Assembly: GCA_002704185.1 (NCBI GenBank)
Contig: PAFP01000044.1
Coordinates: forward strand, 1-6,763
Origin: Candidatus Pelagibacter sp.
GTDB lineage: Bacteria > Pseudomonadota > Alphaproteobacteria > Pelagibacterales > Pelagibacteraceae
DNA length: 6,763 nucleotides
Direction: 5' to 3'
Positions 5,762-6,763 of this stretch are shown here, piece by piece (the first letter of the stretch is position 1; each line of letters starts with the position of its first letter). The translations under genes were made by a program, and so were the position numbers. The notes under the pieces are model-generated. The model saw nothing but the letters and a program-made list of their open reading frames with translations. It was not told where the DNA came from and ran no database searches.

Positions 5762-6763
5762 ATGGAAAATAAATTAGATTTATTCAAAAATGATAATCTT
5801 AACGTCAAATTATCAGATTTTCCTGATATGCCCAATATACATGGGCTCAAATTGTCATCTACTAGTGCAAATTTATACATCAATCAAAACAGAGATGATT
5901 TAACTTTATTTAGCTTTGATTGTGATCCAATTTATTCAGTCGTTTATACAAAATCAAAAGTTTGTTCACATTGTATCATTTGGAATAGAAAAAATACTTC
6001 CAAAAAAATAAAGGGAATCTTTATTAATACTCAAAATGCTAATACATTAAATGGAAAGCAAGGTTATGACTCTATTAAAGATATTGCAAAAAAAATTTCT
6101 CAAAAGCTTAATTGCAAAATCAATGAATTATTATTTGCTTCAACAGGTATTATTGGAGAAAAATTTCCTACAGAAAAAATAAGTTCAAAAATCGATGAAT
6201 TAGTTAACAATCTTGGAGGTACCAATAAATTAAGATGGGTTAAATCTGCGAGAGCAATAATGACAACTGATACAATTCCAAAAATGACTTATTCAGTATT
6301 TAAAATTAATAATCATGATTGTGTAATATCTGGTTTAGCCAAGGGATCTGGTATGATTTTTCCTAGAATGGGTACAATGTTAGGTTTTATATTTTCGGAT
6401 ATTAAAATCTCGCAAAAACTACTCGATAAGGCAGTTAAAGAAAATATTGCCTCAACTTTTAATTCTATTAGTGTGGATGGAGATACATCAACTAACGACA
6501 TGGTAGTAGTTTTATCAACACAAAGAGGAGCAAACAGATTAATAAATAAATACAAAAGCAAAGAATATGAAATCTTTAAAAAAAAATTGCATGAAGTTAT
6601 GTTAAACTTATCTAAACAGATCGTAATGGATGGTGAAGGTGCAAAAAAATTTATAGAAATTATTATTTCAAACGCAAAGACAGAAAAATCTGCAAAAAAT
6701 ATTGCGTTCTCAATTGCGAACTCTCAATTGGTAAAAACTGCAATAGCTGGTGAGGATCCTAAC
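5762..6763 (+). CDS. argJ: Glutamate N-acetyltransferase / amino-acid acetyltransferase ArgJ, 3'-truncated by the window edge
   Basis: ArgJ transfers the acetyl group from N-acetylornithine to glutamate, releasing ornithine and recycling acetyl in arginine synthesis. Some members also use acetyl-CoA, which cannot be decided here. The 334 codons present match the family: the NRDDLTLF segment (43-50), oxyanion-hole region ASTGIIGEKFP (126-136), autocleavage region KGSGMIFPRMGTMLGF (194-209) with nucleophile Thr205, SVDGDTSTNDMV (237-248), DGEGAKK (290-296) and VKTAIAGEDPN (324-334), where the window stops. Members are usually about 400 residues, so about 70-75 are missing. The precursor is expected to self-cleave before Thr205 into alpha and beta chains. 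The residue before the Thr is Gly rather than the usual Ala. A stop in frame at 5735-5737 and the absence of any other ATG support this start. No Shine-Dalgarno motif is visible. Confidence 0.96.
   Translation, partial: MENKLDLFKNDNLNVKLSDFPDMPNIHGLKLSSTSANLYINQNRDDLTLFSFDCDPIYSVVYTKSKVCSHCIIWNRKNTSKKIKGIFINTQNANTLNGKQGYDSIKDIAKKISQKLNCKINELLFASTGIIGEKFPTEKISSKIDELVNNLGGTNKLRWVKSARAIMTTDTIPKMTYSVFKINNHDCVISGLAKGSGMIFPRMGTMLGFIFSDIKISQKLLDKAVKENIASTFNSISVDGDTSTNDMVVVLSTQRGANRLINKYKSKEYEIFKKKLHEVMLNLSKQIVMDGEGAKKFIEIIISNAKTEKSAKNIAFSIANSQLVKTAIAGEDPN

Noticed and set aside
5689..5883. Minus-strand frame of 64 codons overlapping the secA start
   Set aside because: Antisense to the argJ N-terminal codons and would fill the promoter region; no family resemblance.
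5963..5974. CSHC (ArgJ residues 68-71) as a zinc-binding motif
   Set aside because: There is no second Cys/His pair nearby, and Cys at the first position is common in ArgJ at this place.
6313..6561. Minus-strand frame of 82 codons
   Set aside because: Antisense to the argJ autocleavage and SVDGDTSTND region, which is clearly the coding strand.
1..6763. Mobile element, prophage, defence or biosynthetic system
   Set aside because: All four genes are core housekeeping genes filling nearly the whole window; there are no long repeats, integrase or transposase motifs, CRISPR-like spacing or composition breaks.

Overview
The window is very AT-rich, densely packed and made of core metabolic and secretion genes. 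It looks like chromosome from a small-genome, free-living alphaproteobacterium, most likely SAR11/Pelagibacterales-like. The reasons are the strong A/T bias, the Lys/Asn/Ile-rich proteins, the tiny intergenic gaps, the lack of Shine-Dalgarno motifs and the presence of a malate synthase G. The taxonomic call is inference; no rRNA or other marker is present. I see no mobile element, CRISPR array, tRNA, rRNA or obvious foreign DNA.

Layout: (1) 1-1930, minus strand: malate synthase G (glcB), whose last roughly 80 codons lie beyond the left edge. (2) 1931-2041: a 111-bp divergent intergenic region. It holds an inverted repeat and, read in the glcB direction, a possible folded leader ending in a U8 tract. 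(3) 2042-3121, plus strand: acetyl-CoA carboxylase carboxyltransferase alpha subunit (accA), with an unusual C-terminal extension ending in a hydrophobic, membrane-type helix. (4) 3113-5695, minus strand: complete secA, converging on accA with the two 3' ends overlapping by 9 bp. (5) 5696-5761: a 66-bp divergent intergenic region. (6) 5762-6763, plus strand: argJ, cut by the right edge within its conserved C-terminal GEDPN motif.

The pairs are divergent (glcB/accA), convergent (accA/secA) and divergent (secA/argJ), so no two of these genes form an operon with each other here. GlcB and AccA both consume acetyl-CoA: one returns it to central carbon metabolism through glyoxylate, the other commits it to fatty acids. 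The shared intergenic region is therefore a plausible place for coordinated control. SecA drives protein export and ArgJ makes ornithine precursor for arginine; their adjacency is probably positional.

The points most worth a second look are the candidate RNA structure upstream of glcB, at a locus where SAR11 relatives are known to carry a glycine riboswitch that is not recognisable here, and the membrane-anchor-like tail on AccA. Both are hypotheses from reading the sequence; no folding or database search was run.
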